Shown here one piece after another: positions 1 through 8,070 of a stretch of 35,763 nucleotides of DNA (position 1 is its first letter; the number at the start of each line of letters is the position of its first letter). The notes beneath the pieces were generated by a model, which worked only from the letters and a program-made list of their open reading frames with translations, was not told where the DNA came from and searched no databases. The stretch lies in NCBI GenBank assembly GCA_009777835.1, contig WRKZ01000013.1, positions 1 through 35,763 of the forward strand. Reading direction: 5' to 3'. The position numbers and the translations under genes are program-made. This DNA is from Oscillospiraceae bacterium. Its GTDB lineage: Bacteria > Bacillota > Clostridia > Oscillospirales > Ruminococcaceae.

Positions 1-127
1 ATTCTGTTTGAACCGACCGAACATCGCATCAACCTCGGCACTGCACGTGATTTCACCGGTTGTCGATGCCTGACGGAAAAAGTCCGCCGTTAACGAAATC
101 GGCTTCGATATCATACCCGAGATGTAA
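1..127. repeat. 127-bp block identical to 1947-2073
   Basis: Bases 1-127 match 1947-2073 exactly. Identity begins at the end of membrane segment 2 in both receptor genes, continues into the cytoplasmic region, and is cut only by the window edge; base 128 differs from 2074 and the sensor regions beyond are unrelated. This is the visible part of a longer repeat from duplication or gene conversion. Confidence 0.97.
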
Positions 128-729
128 CGGGACAACAGCACGGCAACCAACACCGCAACCCCCAGAATAATCGGAATAACAACAGACATAGTCTTGCTCA
201 ATTGCGCGATTTCGTCGTCCAGTTCATCCACTAAAATCGCGACCCGCTCCTGCGAACTGCTGAGAAAATTTATAACATCCTGCGTTTTCGGGAGGATTGT
301 GTCATACACAACCTGCCGCGCCGTCTCGAAATCGCCGTTATTCATGTGTTCAACGACAATCGCCGACTCTTTGTGAATAAACTCATGCGGGACTTTCGCA
401 TTAGACAAAATCCGAAGAACTTCACTGTCTTCAATCCCTTTCGCAACATCCCCGGCAAGCCACTTGCCGAGCGCGCAACCGTCCGGGTCGGTTGAACCCG
501 CGAATTCACTTTCGGTTGAGACCGCCATAACCAAATTATGCCGCCATATATAATGCGATTCGGTAACGCCTACTATACCCTGGTGCTCCTCGTTGAGTTT
601 ATGCAGCTTTTTAACCTTGTCTCTGAACATCACCGACGATATAACCCCGACACTTCCCACGATAATCGCCATTATCAGCAATCCCGAAAAACCCGCCATC
701 AATTTAGAAGACACCTTCAAATTTTTCAT
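1..729 (-). CDS. Methyl-accepting chemotaxis protein, N-terminal part (runs off left edge)
   Basis: The 243 visible codons run from the ATG at 729 to the window edge without a stop. Residues about 11-31 form a first membrane segment and about 179-203 a second, so the stretch between them should lie outside the cell. That sensor region carries a CZB-like pattern: H59-x2-W62, C85-A-L-G-K-W90, and H115-x3-H119, matching the three His and one Cys of chemoreceptor zinc-binding domains. After the second membrane segment comes the start of a HAMP-like region that is identical to that of the next receptor. The start is supported by the MKNLK beginning, like the neighbour's MKNFK, and a purine-rich stretch (AAGAAAGGG) about 8-16 bases upstream. 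The signalling domain lies outside the window. Role as a transmembrane chemoreceptor is secure; zinc, redox or hypochlorite sensing is inference from the CZB-like residues. Confidence 0.88.
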   Translation of the reverse strand, partial: MKNLKVSSKLMAGFSGLLIMAIIVGSVGVISSVMFRDKVKKLHKLNEEHQGIVGVTESHYIWRHNLVMAVSTESEFAGSTDPDGCALGKWLAGDVAKGIEDSEVLRILSNAKVPHEFIHKESAIVVEHMNNGDFETARQVVYDTILPKTQDVINFLSSSQERVAILVDELDDEIAQLSKTMSVVIPIILGVAVLVAVLLSRYISGMISKPISLTADFFRQASTTGEITCSAEVDAMFGRFKQN

Positions 730-776
730 CACACGCGCCCTTTCTTGATTTTCTCCCTGCTTATTCTGTCGTTACG

Positions 777-843
777 ATATAGCAGTTCCGCTTGACACTC
801 GGAAAGCGTTTGCGTTTGGCTTTACCAAATGCAAACAAGATTT
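777..843 (-). repeat. Dispersed intergenic repeat, short copy
   Basis: Read on the minus strand, this stretch matches 5476-5594 over its whole length with a few substitutions (shared pieces include AAATCTTGTTTG, AAGCCAAACGCAAACGC and GTCAAGCGGAACTGCTATAT). It lacks a 53-bp internal segment found in the other copy. It lies between the start of the first receptor gene and the terminator of the second. Confidence 0.85.
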
Positions 844-888
844 TCTATAATATATGGTGTTTGCCCGAAATATGTGAATCAAAAATAG

Positions 889-913
889 AAAAGCACCCTG
901 TTCGGGTGCTTTT
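889..913 (-). terminator. Rho-independent terminator of the second receptor gene
   Basis: AAGCACCC (891-898) pairs with GGGTGCTT (904-911) around a 5-base loop. On the minus strand the hairpin is followed by TTTTCTATTTTT, so it ends the 1008-2702 transcript. The stem sequence is nearly the same as the terminator at 2769-2793. Confidence 0.9.
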
Positions 914-1007
914 CAAATAAGGGGGATTTCGTGAGACGTTTCTCACCACTTCCGCCTAAAATGAAGGAATAAATTCCCTCATCTTATGCCTTTTTTTCGC
1001 GCCTTTT

Positions 1008-2702
1008 CTACTTCAACCTGAAATTCGAAATCAATCCTTCCAACATTTCCGATTGTCCGCTCATCTCTTGAGAAGCCGCGGCACTCTCTTCCGCAGTTGC
1101 GGTATTCTGCTGAACAACCATCGTCACCTGGCTCAATCCTATATTAATCTGGCTGATTCCGCTCGACTGCTCCTCCGAAGATTTCGCAATATCGCTCACA
1201 AGTCGACTGCTCTCGTTAATGCCCGCAACAATTTCATCCAGACTCGAAGCCGTTTCTTCCGCTATTTTCGCGCCGAGTTCGGCTTTTTCAATCGAATTCG
1301 CAATCAAAACCCCGGTATCCTTCGCCGCCTCCGCGCTTTTCGAAGCAAGATTCCGCACTTCTTCCGCCACCACCGCAAAACCCTTGCCGTGCTGACCCGC
1401 CCGCGCCGCTTCAACCGCGGCATTCAGCGCGAGAATGTTCGTCTGGAACGCGATATCGTCGATGACCTTAATCACGCGGCTGATACTCTGGCTCGCGGCG
1501 TTGATTTCGTTGACCGCGTTGGTCATTTCGCCCATTTGACGGCTGCCCTTCTCGGCGTTGACCATAATGGTCGAAGCGAGTTTTGCGGCACGCTCCGCCA
1601 TTTCGGCGTTTTCCTTGGTTTTACGCGCGATTTCCTCGGTCGAGGACGACAACTGCTCCACCGACGCCGCCTGTTCGGTCGAACCCTGCGAAAGGTTCTG
1701 CGAACCGTCCGAAATCTGTCTCGCCCCGAACGTCACCTGCGAAGTCGCCGTGTGAATCTCCCTGAACATCGTGTTGAGATTCTCAACCATGCGGTTCAGA
1801 GAAGTTCCAATGGTATCTTTTGGCGATTTTACGTTGACTTTCACGCTCAAATCACCGTTTGAAATCTGTTCAAGCTCTTCCGACACGCGAATAAGCGCAC
1901 CGATAAAATCGTCGCAATCGGTAATCATCTGACCGATTTCGTCGCGATTCTGTTTGAACCGACCGAACATCGCATCAACCTCGGCACTGCACGTGATTTC
2001 ACCGGTTGTCGATGCCTGACGGAAAAAGTCCGCCGTTAACGAAATCGGCTTCGATATCATACCCGAGATGTAAATCGCGAGTGTCATTCCGACTGACACG
2101 GCAATGAAAATCACACAAACTATTAAAATAAACAGCAAACTCGACAATGCGTTTGAATCGGCAGACTGTGCCTGCGCCTCCTCGACCTTTAAATCCATGC
2201 ACCTGTCAAAATTCGAGAGAATCTTATCACTTAAATCACGGCAAACAATCATGTGCCGCGCGATTGCGTCATAATCTCCGGCCTTACTCGCCTCATTAAT
2301 GGAAATAACCGTACCAATCAACTGATTCTCGTATATGTCCCGCGCCTCATTAAACAGGCGGTATTCCTCTGTCCCGGGGAATAAGTAATCACTGTAGAGG
2401 TTCAAATTATCCTGCATTACAGGGAGAAGCGACAGTATCGTCTCGAAAGAACCGTCAACTCCCGACATATTATCCGACATCGAAGAGATTACCATCTCAC
2501 GAACGTGTACCCTGGCATTTTGCAACGTTTCCTGAACCCGCGCTAAATACGGCAACGGTTCGGCTATGTTGGAATACATATGCTCACCGGCATCGTTGAT
2601 TTTTGACATCCCTATGATTCCGACGATTCCCACCACTACGGTCATAACGGCGACTAAAGCAAAACTGACCAGCAACTTTGACTTCAACTTGAAATTTTTC
2701 AT
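1008..2702 (-). CDS. Methyl-accepting chemotaxis protein
   Basis: This 564-residue protein is a full-length transmembrane chemoreceptor that would control CheA through CheW. Membrane segment 1 is about residues 11-31. An extracellular helical sensor, probably of the four-helix-bundle type, covers about 35-188 and lacks the CZB residues of the neighbouring receptor. Segment 2 is about 189-211, then a HAMP-like linker, then the methyl-accepting signalling domain (about 320-564) with the conserved hairpin tip around [20 protein letters not shown]. The protein ends NFRLK, with no CheR-binding pentapeptide. Upstream AAAAGGGG is a plausible ribosome site. It is followed by its own terminator, so it is probably transcribed separately from the first receptor. 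From residue 210 on, its DNA is identical to the first receptor as far as can be seen. The ligand cannot be read from sequence. Confidence 0.95.
   Translation of the reverse strand: MKNFKLKSKLLVSFALVAVMTVVVGIVGIIGMSKINDAGEHMYSNIAEPLPYLARVQETLQNARVHVREMVISSMSDNMSGVDGSFETILSLLPVMQDNLNLYSDYLFPGTEEYRLFNEARDIYENQLIGTVISINEASKAGDYDAIARHMIVCRDLSDKILSNFDRCMDLKVEEAQAQSADSNALSSLLFILIVCVIFIAVSVGMTLAIYISGMISKPISLTADFFRQASTTGEITCSAEVDAMFGRFKQNRDEIGQMITDCDDFIGALIRVSEELEQISNGDLSVKVNVKSPKDTIGTSLNRMVENLNTMFREIHTATSQVTFGARQISDGSQNLSQGSTEQAASVEQLSSSTEEIARKTKENAEMAERAAKLASTIMVNAEKGSRQMGEMTNAVNEINAASQSISRVIKVIDDIAFQTNILALNAAVEAARAGQHGKGFAVVAEEVRNLASKSAEAAKDTGVLIANSIEKAELGAKIAEETASSLDEIVAGINESSRLVSDIAKSSEEQSSGISQINIGLSQVTMVVQQNTATAEESAAASQEMSGQSEMLEGLISNFRLK
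1947..2073. repeat. Second copy of the 127-bp receptor block
   Basis: Exact match of bases 1-127, encoding the end of membrane segment 2 and the first part of the cytoplasmic linker of the complete receptor. Confidence 0.97.
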
Positions 2703-2768
2703 TAATTGCGATTTCCCCTTTTAATAATGCTCTCTTATAAGAAAGTATATCATAACTCGACAAACAGA

Positions 2769-2793
2769 AAAAGCACCCGTGGGGGGTGCTTTT
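2769..2793 (-). terminator. Rho-independent terminator of thrS
   Basis: AAAAGCACCC (2769-2778) pairs with GGGTGCTTTT (2784-2793); on the minus strand the stem is followed by a T run (TTTTTCTGTTTG). It lies about 80 bp beyond the thrS stop codon. The stem resembles the terminator at 889-913. Confidence 0.88.
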
Positions 2794-2873
2794 CAGAATT
2801 GCTAATCTAAATTTACGCCCACTACTCGGCGGGACGAAAATTGTGACTCGTTGTGACTCGTTGAGGAGCTACA

Positions 2874-4643
2874 TCACAGTACCTTGCCTTTGATTTCCGT
2901 CTGCAAATTACCGCAAAACTCCGAAATCGTCATAGTGACCGATTCACCTTTTCGGTTGCGAACCGCCACATCGCGCGATTCAACCTCGTTATCGCCTATA
3001 ACAAGCATATACGGAACTTTCTGTAATTGTGCCTCACGGATTTTGAACCCGACTTTCTCACTGCGGGTATCAATCTCAACCCGAACATCGATTTCAGCCA
3101 ACGCAACACGGATTTCCTCACAGAAATCATTATGACGGTCGGCAATCGGCAGAATCTTCACCTGAACAGGTGCCAGCCACAACGGGAACGCCCCCGCGAA
3201 ATGCTCGATTAAAATCGCGATAAACCGCTCAATCGAGCCGAAGACAACCCGATGAATCATAACCGGACGATGTTTCGCGCCGTCCGCGCCGGTATATTCC
3301 AGTTCGAAACGTTCGGGCAACTGGAAGTCAAGCTGAATTGTGCCGCACTGCCACGTCCTCCCTATTGAATCCTCAAGGTGGAAGTCAATCTTAGGCCCGT
3401 AGAATGCCCCGTCGCCTTTGTTCACGATAAACTCCCGCCCGATTTCGTTCAAGGCGTTTTCAAGCGCGCTCTCGGCGATTTGCCAGTCTTCCTCACTGCC
3501 CATGTGGTCTTCCGGCATGGTCGAAAGCTCAATATGATATTTAAAGCCGAATCCGCTGTAAACCGTATCAATCAATTCGGCAACCGCCTTGATTTCGTCC
3601 TTAATCTGCTCTTTCGTCATGAATATATGCGCATCGTCCTGCGTGAAACTGCGCACCCGCATAAGCCCGTGAAGCGCGCCCGACTTCTCGTGTCGATGAA
3701 CTAAACCCAGTTCCCCCACACGTAAAGGAAACTCCCGGTAAGAATGTGGATTCGCCATATAATAAAGGATTCCGCCCGGACAGTTCATCGGCTTGACCGC
3801 ATAGCACTTCTCGTCGATTTCCGACGTATAGATGTTCTCGCTGTAGTGCGACCAATGTCCCGAACGTTCCCACAAATCCCGGGTGAGCATAATAGGGGTG
3901 GAAATTTCCTGATAACCCGCCCGGGTATGAAGTTCACGCCAATAATCCACGAGCAGATTTTTCAAAATCATGCCTTTCGGGAAGAAAAACGGAAACCCGA
4001 TGCCTTCATCCGCAAGCATGAACAGCCCCAACTCCTTGCCTAACTTGCGATGGTCGCGTTTCTTCGCCTCCTCAAGTTTGGTGAGGTATTCCTGCAACTG
4101 CACCGATTTCGGGAATGCCGTACCGTAAATCCGTGTAAGCATCTTATTCTTTTCGCTGCCCCGCCAATACGCGCCGGTCGCATTGATGAGCTGAAAAGCC
4201 TTCACATCGGAAACTCGTGCCAAATGCGGCCCCGCACATAAATCCACGAACTCCCCCTGTTTATAGAAAGTAGGGGTTTCCCCTTTCTCCTCTAACTCGG
4301 CAAGTAATTCAAGTTTATACGGCTCGGCTTTCGCAAGAAAAAGCTCCCGCGCTTCGTCAAAGCTGAGGGTGGTACTCTCAAGTGTCAACCCCTCTTTGAC
4401 GATTTTTTTCATCTCTTTTTGGATTTTCTCCAAATCCTCATTAGAAAACGGCTTCTCTACATCAAAATCGTAATAGAATCCGTTTTCGATTGCCGGGCCG
4501 ATTCCCAGTTTCGCCTCCGGAAACAGTCGTTTGACCGCCTGCGCCAGAATATGCGCCGCCGTATGACGAAACGCATCCCTCCCCGCCGAATCTTCAAAGG
4601 GGATAAGCGTGCTCGTACCGTCACTGAACAAGATTTTAAACAT
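2874..4643 (-). CDS. thrS: Threonyl-tRNA synthetase
   Basis: This cytosolic class II enzyme charges tRNA-Thr. The 589 residues hold the editing domain, with HTAAH near residue 27 and the CAGPH motif, then the catalytic core with motif 2 (RHEKSGALHGLMRVRSFTQD), the zinc-site MNCPGG and IHR, motif 3 near GSIERFIAILIEHF, and a C-terminal anticodon-binding domain. Enzymes such as that of E. coli have about 640 residues; this one starts almost directly at the editing domain and lacks the N-terminal TGS domain, as some clostridial enzymes do. The start is preceded by AAGGAAG about 12 bases away. No T-box leader is seen between gene and promoter (4752-4780), although thrS is often T-box controlled in Firmicutes. 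Confidence 0.97.
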   Translation of the reverse strand: MFKILFSDGTSTLIPFEDSAGRDAFRHTAAHILAQAVKRLFPEAKLGIGPAIENGFYYDFDVEKPFSNEDLEKIQKEMKKIVKEGLTLESTTLSFDEARELFLAKAEPYKLELLAELEEKGETPTFYKQGEFVDLCAGPHLARVSDVKAFQLINATGAYWRGSEKNKMLTRIYGTAFPKSVQLQEYLTKLEEAKKRDHRKLGKELGLFMLADEGIGFPFFFPKGMILKNLLVDYWRELHTRAGYQEISTPIMLTRDLWERSGHWSHYSENIYTSEIDEKCYAVKPMNCPGGILYYMANPHSYREFPLRVGELGLVHRHEKSGALHGLMRVRSFTQDDAHIFMTKEQIKDEIKAVAELIDTVYSGFGFKYHIELSTMPEDHMGSEEDWQIAESALENALNEIGREFIVNKGDGAFYGPKIDFHLEDSIGRTWQCGTIQLDFQLPERFELEYTGADGAKHRPVMIHRVVFGSIERFIAILIEHFAGAFPLWLAPVQVKILPIADRHNDFCEEIRVALAEIDVRVEIDTRSEKVGFKIREAQLQKVPYMLVIGDNEVESRDVAVRNRKGESVTMTISEFCGNLQTEIKGKVL

Positions 4644-4751
4644 AATCTACTTTCACTTCCTTAATAAAATTATTACTCCGCCCGAAAATGACTCCATGTC
4701 TCGTCTGCCCTCGGCAGACAACCGACGCAAGCAGCCGATTAAGTCGCAATT

Positions 4752-4780
4752 ATTATATCACTTTTCGTGCAATTTGTCAA
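4752..4780 (-). promoter_or_regulatory. Sigma-A type promoter for thrS
   Basis: On the minus strand TTGACA (4775-4780) and TATAAT (4752-4757) are separated by 17 bp. It implies a leader of about 100 nt before thrS. The leader contains a small hairpin, GTCTGCC-CTC-GGCAGAC (4703-4719). Confidence 0.88.
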
Positions 4781-4815
4781 ACTTAAAATTTTGCACAATT
4801 TTTTTCAACAATCGC

Positions 4816-4844
4816 TTGACTTTTTTGTGAAAATCTGCTATACT
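4816..4844 (+). promoter_or_regulatory. Sigma-A type promoter for the vWA-like gene
   Basis: TTGACT (4816-4821), 17 bp, TATACT (4839-4844), then a strong ribosome site AAAGGAGGTG and ATG at 4881. It is divergent from the thrS promoter 36 bp away. Confidence 0.88.
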
Positions 4845-4880
4845 GGAAAAAACATCATTTTAAAGGAGGTGTACGTTATA

Positions 4881-5474
4881 ATGAGGAATCAATTAACTGA
4901 AATTATTGCCTTATACAGCGGAAATATCCCTAAGGCAGAATTCGAAGGAACGCAAAAGACAATCACGGAGGGGCTAAAGCCATTGGTAGACAGCGGTGAA
5001 GAATTCAGGTATACCATTTGCGCATTCGGGAATACGGTAGGTTCCGGCAAACCCTACAAGAAAATCACCGAGAACTCCCAAAAAAGCTCAATCACTGCAA
5101 AAGAACTGGTCTGCGATAAAAAGAGTTACGCAATCTCACTGGTTGATGCGGCGACGGTTTTGGCGCAAGACGTGGGGGTTCGATACTGCGGAACAGCCGA
5201 AATCGAAATCCCCGGCAGGATTATTTTCGTGATTGCGGTATTCGGAAAAGACAACGCAAGCAAGCAGTATACCTACGAAAGCCTGCGTGAAGTCGTGGAA
5301 CATCAGACATACGTCTACAAATGGGAATTCTACATTATAACCGATGAGGCTTCCAACGCCGAAAGGCTGGGGATTCCCGAATCCAATGCCGTAATTGTCT
5401 CAACCGATTCTGCCGGATATCTCACCCCCGCCGTCAAGGAAATCAGCGACAAAATCGTTCAGCGCGTATTGTAG
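4881..5474 (+). CDS. vWA-like domain protein with degenerate metal site
   Basis: The ATG at 4881 follows AAAGGAGGTG and lies downstream of a good promoter; an upstream in-frame start at 4767 would lie ahead of the promoter and is rejected. The 197-residue protein resembles small bacterial von Willebrand factor A proteins in its second half: DNASKQYTYESLREVVEHQ, then YKWEFYIITDEASNAERLGI. In typical members the N-terminus carries the DxSxS metal-binding motif; here the matching place reads ALYSGN, and the usual ITDG strand end reads VFGKDNAS. Metal binding is therefore probably lost. No signal peptide or membrane segment is seen. It appears to be a single-gene unit ending at the terminator at 5616-5653. 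The family call is from remembered sequence patterns and is moderate; the function is unknown. Confidence 0.65.
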   Translation: MRNQLTEIIALYSGNIPKAEFEGTQKTITEGLKPLVDSGEEFRYTICAFGNTVGSGKPYKKITENSQKSSITAKELVCDKKSYAISLVDAATVLAQDVGVRYCGTAEIEIPGRIIFVIAVFGKDNASKQYTYESLREVVEHQTYVYKWEFYIITDEASNAERLGIPESNAVIVSTDSAGYLTPAVKEISDKIVQRVL

Positions 5475-5475
5475 C

Positions 5476-5594
5476 AAATCTTGTTTGAATTTGGCAAAGC
5501 CAAACGCAAACGCTCGCCGCCGATGGCGGCAGACAGCGACAAAATCGCTGTCATATAGCAGCCCGCTTTCCGAATGTCAAGCGGAACTGCTATA
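5476..5594 (+). repeat. Dispersed intergenic repeat, long copy with nested palindromes
   Basis: This matches the minus strand of 777-843 but has 53 extra bases inserted between CAAACGC and TTTCCGA. The insert holds two hairpins (GCCGCC-GAT-GGCGGC and CAGCGA-CAAAA-TCGCTG). CGC borders both ends of the insert. Confidence 0.85.
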
Positions 5595-5615
5595 TAATGT
5601 GTATTAAACGAGTAA

Positions 5616-5653
5616 AATTCCCCGCTTATCTGTTCACAGACAAGCGGGGAATT
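5616..5653. terminator. Bidirectional terminator between convergent genes
   Basis: AATTCCCCGCTT (5616-5627) pairs with AAGCGGGGAATT (5642-5653). It is followed by CTTTTAC on the plus strand and TTTACTCG on the minus strand, and sits between convergent genes ending at 5474 and 5667, so it probably serves both. Confidence 0.9.
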
Positions 5654-5666
5654 CTTTTACAGTATT

Positions 5667-6860
5667 TTACAGTAACTTAGCGTTTTCGAAAACGTAGTCC
5701 AGGATTGTTTCATGAAGTAACATCTGGGCAATGAAAGGTTTTCCGTAGATTCCATAAGCCAACGAAACCTCTTCAACCCCGCGTCCGGTCAGGTATTCTT
5801 CTAACTCTCCTTCGGTAGGAGCAATCTCCATATCCTCGGCAATTGCCTGAATAACAATCCATTTATGGACGTTATTGCTGTCATTCACGGCGGTTTCTTC
5901 GAGAAGACTGTCTATTCCGTTGTCGAGCCCCAGTACAAGCGAGATATACATTTCCAACTCAATATTGTATCTCGACGCACTTGCACGATAATCCTCAACC
6001 GTTCGCGTTTGCGAAGACTTCAATAACTTAGCGTGCAATTCTTCCGGGAGATTCACCTCAACCTCATCCAATAAATACTGCATTATAAATGCCATGACCA
6101 TGTCCCGTTCGATTTCTTCCCTGAAAGCCTCTTTCATTTCGTCGAAAGTTTTCCAATCAAACATACCCGCGATGTTTTCATCAAAATACTCTTTAGTGAA
6201 CGGGGGATGAATATAATTGACTGTCACCTCAAACACGGCATCTTTTCCGGCGAAATCCGGGTTATTTTGGTAAGGGTCGGGAAAACTCACGTTTACATCG
6301 AAGGTCTCTCCCGGGGTATGCCCGATAATCTGCGTAAGGAAATCGTCGATAAAATTGTCATTCCCCGCAAAAACATCATAACCGTTTTCGTTGACGAATC
6401 CGTCTTCACCGATTTTAGAATTCCCGCGTTCAAACTCAACCCCATCTATACTGCCGACATAATCGATATTGACTTTATCGCCGTCTTTGACTGCGCGGTC
6501 GGTGATTTTATCCTCCGGCAGGAAGAACGCATTTCTCGCAAGGAAGTCGTCAATCGTCCAATTAAGTTTCCCCAACGTGATTGTATGGGATTCAGCCGGG
6601 ATTTCAAGTCCGACATAATTGAACCCCTCAATGTCAACATAGTCAAGCGCGTTGACTCCTTCCCAGTATCCGTGTTCGTCAATTCCGTCGCTGAGGAATT
6701 TCAAGTCCACATCGCCATTATTAATCGGAATCTCGATTTCATCGGCGGAAGGTGTCGTGGTGGTGGTGTTTTCGCCGTTGTCGTTATTTTTGCTTGAATT
6801 ACAAGCGGAAACAGACAACAGCACAGCCGCCGCCGACAGAATACATAGCAATTTTTTCAT
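5667..6860 (-). CDS. Trigger-factor-like peptidyl-prolyl isomerase lipoprotein
   Basis: The start at 6860 gives MKKLLC and follows AGGAGG; a longer reading to 7022 overlaps the upstream gene in another frame and is rejected. The 397-residue product has a lipoprotein signal peptide with lipobox V-S-A-C20, then a low-complexity T-rich linker. A central FKBP-type domain follows (about residues 115-235; VKDGDKVNIDYVGSIDGVEF, then FIDDFLTQIIGHTPGETFDV), and a C-terminal helical domain like that of trigger factor. It lacks the ribosome-binding N-terminal domain, which the lipid anchor replaces. The likely role is folding of secreted proteins at the outer face of the membrane. It is second in a two-gene operon with the zinc-ribbon gene (13-bp gap). 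Confidence 0.88.
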   Translation of the reverse strand: MKKLLCILSAAAVLLSVSACNSSKNNDNGENTTTTTPSADEIEIPINNGDVDLKFLSDGIDEHGYWEGVNALDYVDIEGFNYVGLEIPAESHTITLGKLNWTIDDFLARNAFFLPEDKITDRAVKDGDKVNIDYVGSIDGVEFERGNSKIGEDGFVNENGYDVFAGNDNFIDDFLTQIIGHTPGETFDVNVSFPDPYQNNPDFAGKDAVFEVTVNYIHPPFTKEYFDENIAGMFDWKTFDEMKEAFREEIERDMVMAFIMQYLLDEVEVNLPEELHAKLLKSSQTRTVEDYRASASRYNIELEMYISLVLGLDNGIDSLLEETAVNDSNNVHKWIVIQAIAEDMEIAPTEGELEEYLTGRGVEEVSLAYGIYGKPFIAQMLLHETILDYVFENAKLL

Positions 6861-6873
6861 TCCGTATGACCTC

Positions 6874-7089
6874 CTAACCCGCGTAGACGGTCGGCTTCCC
6901 GCAGATATCGCAGAACCGTGCATCGTCCGGGTAGATGAATTTGGTTTTGTGATAATCACACTCACTGTTGGTGCAAATGTTGATGTGCGGTGCGTTTTCG
7001 GGAACGTCGGCGATGTTTTCACCGCATTTCAAGCAAAATTTCGATTCGACTCGATAAGACTGATTTCCGCATTTTGTACAAGTTTTCAT
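6874..7089 (-). CDS. Small zinc-ribbon protein
   Basis: A 71-residue cytosolic protein with four cysteine pairs: C4-x2-C7, C19-x2-C22, C39-x4-C44 and C60-x2-C63, enough for two zinc ribbons. GGAGAG lies just upstream of the ATG at 7089, and the promoter at 7128-7156 is 38 bp away. It leads the operon with the foldase lipoprotein. Function is unknown; such ribbons usually bind protein or nucleic acid. Confidence 0.82.
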   Translation of the reverse strand: MKTCTKCGNQSYRVESKFCLKCGENIADVPENAPHINICTNSECDYHKTKFIYPDDARFCDICGKPTVYAG

Positions 7090-7127
7090 TTTCTCTCCAT
7101 TTCTCTGTTAGGCTACTTTACAGTGAC

Positions 7128-7156
7128 ATTATAGCATAATTTTTCTTGTTTGTCAA
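7128..7156 (-). promoter_or_regulatory. Sigma-A promoter for the zinc-ribbon/foldase operon
   Basis: On the minus strand a perfect TTGACA (7151-7156) and TATAAT (7128-7133) with 17-bp spacing. Confidence 0.92.
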
Positions 7157-7163
7157 TCATTAC

Positions 7164-7192
7164 TTGATTTTTTTAGAATAATATATTATAAT
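7164..7192 (+). promoter_or_regulatory. Sigma-A promoter for the hydrolase-murF-ddl cluster
   Basis: TTGATT (7164-7169), 17 bp, TATAAT (7187-7192). It is back to back with the minus-strand promoter 7 bp away. The predicted leader before 7291 is about 90 nt and AT-rich. Confidence 0.87.
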
Positions 7193-7290
7193 GGTCAAAT
7201 GCAAGAGCAAAAAATTCCCGAAAAATTCCCAAAAAATTTTTCGAGAGCATTTTCGAAAGCATCAAGACTCGTGTTACGGAGTAACAACAT

Positions 7291-8070
7291 ATGTTTATTG
7301 AAATAAAAGGCGTGAAAACGCATTATATCGAAGCCGGAACCGGTGACCCCCTCCTCATTCTGCATGGATGGGGTTGCGATGCGTCGGTATATTCTCGCGT
7401 GGTTGAACAGTTATCGAAACGTTACCGTGTCATTCTCCCGGAACTGCCGGGGTTCGGTCAATCGGAAGAGCCGCCTGCCGATTCGGGCGGGTGGACTGTA
7501 CTTGATTATGCTGTATTCGTTCGGGAATTTTGCGTAACCATGGGTCTCACCGCGAAACCGCTGATTATTTTCGCCCACAGTCTCGGTTGCAGAATCTCAG
7601 TTAAATTCATATCGATGTATGAACCGCAGGAGGCTTTTCCCGAAATCACGAAAATCATCTTCACCGGGGCAGCCGGAATCAAACCGAAATCCACCGCCGC
7701 CCAAAAAAGAAGGGCGCGGCTGTTCAAACTCAAGAAGCTGTTTTTGAAGCCGTTCCCGAAACTGGTCGAAAAAATGCGTCGCAAATACGGCTCGGCAGAT
7801 TATCGCAACGCTTCGCCGATTATGCGGCAGACGTTGGTCAAGATTGTAAACGAAGACCTGCGCAATCTTCTGCCGCAAATAAAGAAAGAAGTCTTGCTCA
7901 TATGGGGCGAAAACGATGATTCCACACCGCTGAGTGACGGAAAACTCATGGAAGAACTGCTCCCGAATGCAGGACTCGCAGTAATCAAGAATGCAGGGCA
8001 TTACGCTTTTCTTGAACAACCGGAACTTTTCGCGAAAATACTCGATTCTTACTTAGGAGGTGGGGAATGA
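7291..8070 (+). CDS. Alpha/beta-fold hydrolase
   Basis: A 259-residue cytosolic hydrolase of the alpha/beta fold. It shows the oxyanion strand LLILHGWG, the nucleophile elbow F-A-H-S-L-G (Ser about residue 98; the usual first Gly of GxSxG is Ala), the acid in WGENDDSTP and the final histidine in NAGHYAF. The start follows ACGGAG. The gene overlaps the MurF-like gene by ATGA and so is translationally coupled to cell-wall precursor synthesis. The substrate cannot be told. Confidence 0.9.
   Translation: MFIEIKGVKTHYIEAGTGDPLLILHGWGCDASVYSRVVEQLSKRYRVILPELPGFGQSEEPPADSGGWTVLDYAVFVREFCVTMGLTAKPLIIFAHSLGCRISVKFISMYEPQEAFPEITKIIFTGAAGIKPKSTAAQKRRARLFKLKKLFLKPFPKLVEKMRRKYGSADYRNASPIMRQTLVKIVNEDLRNLLPQIKKEVLLIWGENDDSTPLSDGKLMEELLPNAGLAVIKNAGHYAFLEQPELFAKILDSYLGGGE

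Noticed and set aside
1053-1862. 269-residue plus-strand frame opposite the receptor gene
   Set aside because: Arg/His-rich shadow of the minus-strand signalling domain with no family resemblance.
2703-2760. Promoter of the complete receptor gene
   Set aside because: AT-rich and plausible, but no -35/-10 pair with acceptable spacing on the minus strand convinced me.
4644-4751. T-box riboswitch for thrS
   Set aside because: The conserved T-box sequence (GGGTGGnACCGCG type) is absent on the minus strand.
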